DNA from: Caldisericum exile_A | GTDB lineage: Bacteria > Caldisericota > Caldisericia > Caldisericales > Caldisericaceae | Direction: 5' to 3' | NCBI RefSeq assembly: GCF_047785965.1 | Contig: NZ_JBLOBF010000001.1 | Coordinates: 248,001 to 312,000, forward strand | Length of the DNA: 64,000 bases | Part shown: piece by piece, positions 60,660 to 64,000 of the stretch | Position numbering within the stretch: position 1 is the stretch's first letter | How the letters are laid out: every line of letters begins with the position of its first letter | The notes under the pieces: generated by a model | Seen by the model: only the letters and a program-made list of their open reading frames with translations | What the model was told of the DNA's origin: nothing | Databases searched by the model: none | Translations under genes and position numbers: made by a program

Positions 60660-62741
60660 CTATTTTTCAATTACAACTTCAGAAAACATAGCAAAACTTT
60701 CGAAAAGTTTCAAAACTTTCATAAGTTGTGCAAGCCTGTTATTTCTTATTCTCTCATCTTTTTCCATAACGAGGACTTTATCAAAAAACTTATTTACACT
60801 TGGAACATACAGATATAAGAGATGAATTATTGCATCGTAATCTCTCGATTTAAGCATCTCCTTTAAAAGTTTTTCGCTTTCACTTGTAACTGTAAATAAC
60901 TCTTTCTCAGCATCTTCAAGTAAAAGGTCATAAGACACAAGATCACTCTCAATGTTTGTTTTCTGCAAGATATTTCTTATCCTTTTATGAACGACTACAA
61001 TTTCTTTAAATTTCTCATCCTTAGAGTACTTCTCCAAAGTTTTTGCTCTGTCCAAGAAAGTCGGCATTAAATCAATTGGAAGTGCTGTAACTGCATTTGC
61101 GCTGTCGTAACTTATGTTGTTAGACCTTATCAAATAATTTGCTCTCTCTCGCAAAAGATTCAATACATCCTGAAGAATTTCTTGGATATTTCTTGTAAAC
61201 GAATCTAGTCCAATTATAAAATTAATTAAATTAGATATTGGAAAGACATTTTCTTCAAGGGTAAAAACTACTTCTACAATTTGAAGTGCACTTCTTCTTA
61301 AACCAAGCGGGTCTTTAGAACTCGTAAATTCAAAACCTTTCCCAACGCTCAATACTAACGTATCGAGCTTATCTATGATACTCAAATATTTTCCAAGCCT
61401 AGTTTTGGGAACTTCGTCATGAGAAAATCTTGGAAGATATTGCTCTGAAATAGCTAAGGCAACTTCTTCAGGTTCTCCTTGAATCCTTGCGTAAATACCA
61501 CCCATAGTTCCCTGCAATTCTGGAAACTCTTTTACAACTTGAGTAGTTATATCAGCCTTAGAAAGAAGAGATGCCCTTTTTAAAAGATCTCTACTTTTTG
61601 CATCTAATTCAAGAACCTCGCTTAAATATTCTGAAATTTTAACAAGTCGTTGTGTTTTATCAAACAACGTTCCCAAACCACTTATAAAAATAATATCTTT
61701 TAGTTTCGGAACTCTGAATTCAAGTTTTTCTTTTTTGTCTTCCTCAAAGAAAAATGCACCATCATAAAGCCTAGCCATTGCAACTTTTTCATAGCCTTTT
61801 CTGACATTTTCAATAAAGTCAGAAATACCATTTCTAACTCCTACAAAGAAAGGCAAAACTTTTGTTAGATCTTTGGAATAAATTGGAAATGACTTCAGAT
61901 GGTCCTTTATAACACTTTCTACGATACAATCTGGAATATCAAATTTACCAAGCTTTAATTCACAGAGGAATGGTGTCGGAAATTCTGTTAAATTTACAAC
62001 TTCTTCTAAAAATTCGTTTTCATATTTTACTCTTCCTTCAACAGAAGAAGCAAGTTTCTCAAGGTCTTTTTTTACTAAGGTTTCTCTTTCCTTGTAGTCA
62101 AGGATGACATAACGTTCTCTAACTTTCTTAAAGTAATCTTGTGTATTTTTACATATAAATTCAAGTGGAGAATCAAAATAGAAACCAAAAGATTTATTTG
62201 AAGAGTGAATTCCAGCATATTCTAAATTAATAACCTCGTTATCAAAAAGTGCAAGGATGCTTCGTATAGGCCGTAAAAATACAACATTCGAACTATTCCA
62301 TCTCATTCCGCGAGGAAAAACTAAATTTTTTAGAGATTCGATTACAATTGCTGGAAGAATTTCTTTTGCATCTCTTCCTTGAACCTTTTTAAAGCCGAAA
62401 ATGTACTTATTATCCTTTATCTCTTTTATTATTATTTCATCTTCTTTCAAATCATTGCTCTCAAGGAACTTTTTGAAAACCTGAGTTGGAGTACCTTTTT
62501 CATCGTATGCAATTTTGTACGGCGGGCCTTTTATTTCTATTACCCTCTCACTTTCTTTCTCTTCAACGTCCTTAACAAAAAGTACAAGCCTTCGTGGTGT
62601 TGAAAATGTTTGAATTTCTCCGTGATTAATGTTAGTATAACTAAAATTTCTTTCTGCCAATTCCTTTAACTGTTTAGAAATATCGTTCAAAAGTTTTGCA
62701 GGCATTTCTTCAGTATATATCTCAAAGAGAAAGTCCTTCAT
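60660..62741 (-). CDS. glyS: Glycyl-tRNA synthetase beta subunit
   Basis: The large subunit of the bacterial heterotetrameric enzyme, 693 residues. The beginning FLFEIYTEEMPAKLLND and the AFARPIRWILALFD-like VFLRPIRSILALFD segment are typical, as are the HD-like DITTQVVKEFPELQGTMGGIYA region and the C-terminal helical anticodon domain. It binds tRNA-Gly while the alpha subunit activates glycine. It overlaps glyQ by 20 bases and has GAGAGGTA upstream. Confidence 0.96.
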   Translation of the reverse strand: MKDFLFEIYTEEMPAKLLNDISKQLKELAERNFSYTNINHGEIQTFSTPRRLVLFVKDVEEKESERVIEIKGPPYKIAYDEKGTPTQVFKKFLESNDLKEDEIIIKEIKDNKYIFGFKKVQGRDAKEILPAIVIESLKNLVFPRGMRWNSSNVVFLRPIRSILALFDNEVINLEYAGIHSSNKSFGFYFDSPLEFICKNTQDYFKKVRERYVILDYKERETLVKKDLEKLASSVEGRVKYENEFLEEVVNLTEFPTPFLCELKLGKFDIPDCIVESVIKDHLKSFPIYSKDLTKVLPFFVGVRNGISDFIENVRKGYEKVAMARLYDGAFFFEEDKKEKLEFRVPKLKDIIFISGLGTLFDKTQRLVKISEYLSEVLELDAKSRDLLKRASLLSKADITTQVVKEFPELQGTMGGIYARIQGEPEEVALAISEQYLPRFSHDEVPKTRLGKYLSIIDKLDTLVLSVGKGFEFTSSKDPLGLRRSALQIVEVVFTLEENVFPISNLINFIIGLDSFTRNIQEILQDVLNLLRERANYLIRSNNISYDSANAVTALPIDLMPTFLDRAKTLEKYSKDEKFKEIVVVHKRIRNILQKTNIESDLVSYDLLLEDAEKELFTVTSESEKLLKEMLKSRDYDAIIHLLYLYVPSVNKFFDKVLVMEKDERIRNNRLAQLMKVLKLFESFAMFSEVVIEK

Positions 62742-63585
62742 ATTTTACCTCTCTTTCTAAAACTATTTTCGCTGAAAGCTCTGCAAGATGTCTCATACGC
62801 GCAATCATATTTTGTCGTTCGGAAGCACTTATAACTCCCCGCGCATCAAGTAAATTAAAAGCATGCGAACATTTCAAAAGATACATATAGCCAGGTGTTA
62901 AAATACCTTTTTCTAATATCCTTGCAGCCTCTTTCTCATACTCTTCAAAAAGTTCAAATAGTAAATTTGGATCGCTTTCATCAAAAGAATAAATACATTC
63001 CTCTCTTTCTTCCTGTTTTCTCAAATCTCCATAAGTTGTAGTTTCGTTCCATTGAATTTCAAAAACATTATCTTTATCCTGTAAAAACATTGCGAGTCGC
63101 TCAAGACCATAGGTAATTTCAACTGATACTGGATCAAGAGCTACACCTGCTGCAATTTGAAAGTAAGTGAATTGTGTTATTTCAAGGCCATCGAGTCTTA
63201 CCTCCCAGCCAACTCCTTGAGCGCCAAGAACCGCTGTCTCCCAATTATCTTCTATGAATTTTATTTCATGCTTTGCAAGTTTTAAACCAAGATGCTTTAA
63301 ACTTTCAAGATAAATATCTTTTATGTTTTCTATTGGTGGCTTTATAATGACTTGAAATTGATGATGCATGTAAAGTCTATTTGGATTCTCTCCATAGCGT
63401 CCATCAGCAGGTCGCCTTGATGGCTGAACGTATGCAACTTTCCATGGTTTTTTACCCAAAACTTTTAGAAACGTATAAGGACTCAGGGTTCCAGCTCCGA
63501 CTTCCTGATCGAAGGGTGGTAAAATTATACATCCTTGCTTTTGCCAGAAATGCTCTAATTTAAAAATTAACTCCTGAAAGTACAT
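62722..63585 (-). CDS. glyQ: Glycyl-tRNA synthetase alpha subunit
   Basis: The catalytic subunit, 287 residues (family about 290-300). FQELIFKLEHFWQKQGCIILPPFDQEVGAGT, VAYVQPSRRPADGRYGENPNR, QFQVIIKPPI and EITQFTYFQIAAG are canonical. AGGTGATAT precedes the ATG. It follows recO by three bases, the recO-glyQ-glyS order common in Gram-positive-like genomes. Confidence 0.97.
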   Translation of the reverse strand: MYFQELIFKLEHFWQKQGCIILPPFDQEVGAGTLSPYTFLKVLGKKPWKVAYVQPSRRPADGRYGENPNRLYMHHQFQVIIKPPIENIKDIYLESLKHLGLKLAKHEIKFIEDNWETAVLGAQGVGWEVRLDGLEITQFTYFQIAAGVALDPVSVEITYGLERLAMFLQDKDNVFEIQWNETTTYGDLRKQEEREECIYSFDESDPNLLFELFEEYEKEAARILEKGILTPGYMYLLKCSHAFNLLDARGVISASERQNMIARMRHLAELSAKIVLEREVKYEGLSL

Positions 63586-63588
63586 ATA

Positions 63589-64000
63589 TCACCTCGCATA
63601 CAAAGTCTTTATATTCTCTATATTCTCTATATTCTCTACATTCTCTATACTCTCTAAAAATTTTTTGTAATCGTCAAGTTCAAACTTTTGAATTATATAG
63701 TAATTAAGCAAGTCTATTATACCTTTACTTTTGGAAAGTTTTATCAATTCGGGATGATCCATTTTATTTAGATATAATGCTTCTTCATATAACGTTTTAT
63801 CTACAGGGAAGCCTGAAATTTCATTAAATCCGTTATTTTCAATGGAGAAGTAAATAGCTTTTGGTTGTTTTTTTGGAAAATTGATTGGGCTTCCAAGAAG
63901 TCTGAGAAGATGAAACATATAGTAGATTAGCGCTAGTTGCGAATATTCTTGATCAATCAAATTCAAAAATTGAAGGGTTTCTATTGTCAATTCTAAGACT
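63589..64000 (-). CDS. recO: DNA repair protein RecO, C-terminal part (runs off the window)
   Basis: The frame is open to the window edge, so only the last 136 or so residues are seen. They fit the RecO C-terminal helical domain: YSQLALIYYMFHLLRLLGSPINF is the 'f-l-lL-llG--p' signature, and LINYYIIQKFELDDYK near the end resembles the closing 'l...l...l-S' helix. The four zinc cysteines of many RecO proteins are not present. The identification rests on this and on its place before glyQ. The extreme C-terminus is an ENI/ENV tandem repeat. Confidence 0.65.
   Translation of the reverse strand, partial: VLELTIETLQFLNLIDQEYSQLALIYYMFHLLRLLGSPINFPKKQPKAIYFSIENNGFNEISGFPVDKTLYEEALYLNKMDHPELIKLSKSKGIIDLLNYYIIQKFELDDYKKFLESIENVENIENIENIKTLYAR
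63611..63655 (-). repeat. Five tandem 9-base units in the 3' end of recO
   Basis: On the plus strand, ATATTCTCT is repeated at 63611, 63620 and 63629, followed by the variants ACATTCTCT (63638) and ATACTCTCT (63647). In the recO frame this gives ESIENVENIENIENI. The unit is a multiple of three, so gains or losses would keep the frame. Confidence 0.9.

Noticed and set aside
63611..63655. The tandem repeat as a CRISPR-like array
   Set aside because: The units are nine bases with no spacers, inside a reading frame, and there are no cas genes.

Overview
This is a dense, AT-rich (about one third G+C by eye) bacterial chromosome segment, almost wholly housekeeping. It carries bacterial rpsB-tsf-pyrH-frr, dnaG-rpoD and glyQ-glyS blocks, a complete acyl-carrier and MEP isoprenoid toolkit, and no phage genes or insertion sequences. 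Paired PPi-type and ATP-type phosphofructokinases, pyruvate phosphate dikinase, butyrate kinase/phosphotransbutyrylase, an Rrf2/Mrp pair and a NurA-domain protein suggest an anaerobic fermenting, possibly thermophilic, deep-branching lineage. A Caldisericum-like organism is my best guess, but the sequence I can see does not prove it.

Layout. 0-2.4 kb: the tail of a binding-protein-like gene, an MFS transporter and a Na+/H+ antiporter split by a frameshift. 2.5-6.1 kb: a MoxR / DUF58 / DUF4129-like module. 6.1-7.8 kb: an OmpR-type two-component pair. 7.9-20.1 kb: plsY, then a long collinear cluster (efp, asp23, nusB, acyP, ispA, dxs, tlyA, nadK, recN, buk, ptb, rpsA-like, fabZ, acpP) ending in the only good intrinsic terminator I found. 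20.1-28.3 kb: proS on the minus strand, then pncC, two pfk genes, an NtrB/NtrC pair and an M20 amidohydrolase. 28.3-29.8 kb: a decayed WG-repeat protein gene, a perfect 20-bp palindrome and a structured rpsB leader. 29.8-36.4 kb: rpsB, tsf, pyrH, frr, uppS, dxr, rseP, ispG. 36.4-40.6 kb: NurA-domain protein, DUF401 permease, tRNA-Ser(GGA), queD, folE2, DUF1461 protein. 40.6-50.1 kb, minus strand: MrfA-like helicase, tpiA, cdd, corC, ybeY, pgpH, phoH, mrp, an Rrf2 regulator. 50.2-53.9 kb: methyltransferase, psuG, nucleoside phosphorylase, pepT. 53.9-64 kb, minus strand: rpoD, dnaG, dgt, ppdK, glyS, glyQ and the end of recO.

How the genes work together. Isoprenoid synthesis is covered from Dxs and Dxr through IspG to farnesyl and undecaprenyl diphosphate. 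PlsY, FabZ and ACP serve lipid synthesis. Pfk, TpiA and PpdK point to a partly pyrophosphate-driven glycolysis, with Buk/Ptb for substrate-level ATP. QueD and FolE2 share a GTP-derived pterin route that ends in queuosine or folate.

The most interesting signal is not one gene. At least five, and perhaps seven, first genes of transcription units have a -10-like hexamer only 5-9 bases before the start codon and no Shine-Dalgarno sequence. Genes inside operons and other leaders carry clear GGAGG-type sites. This suggests frequent leaderless mRNAs. Convergent genes also mostly overlap, leaving no room for ordinary terminators.
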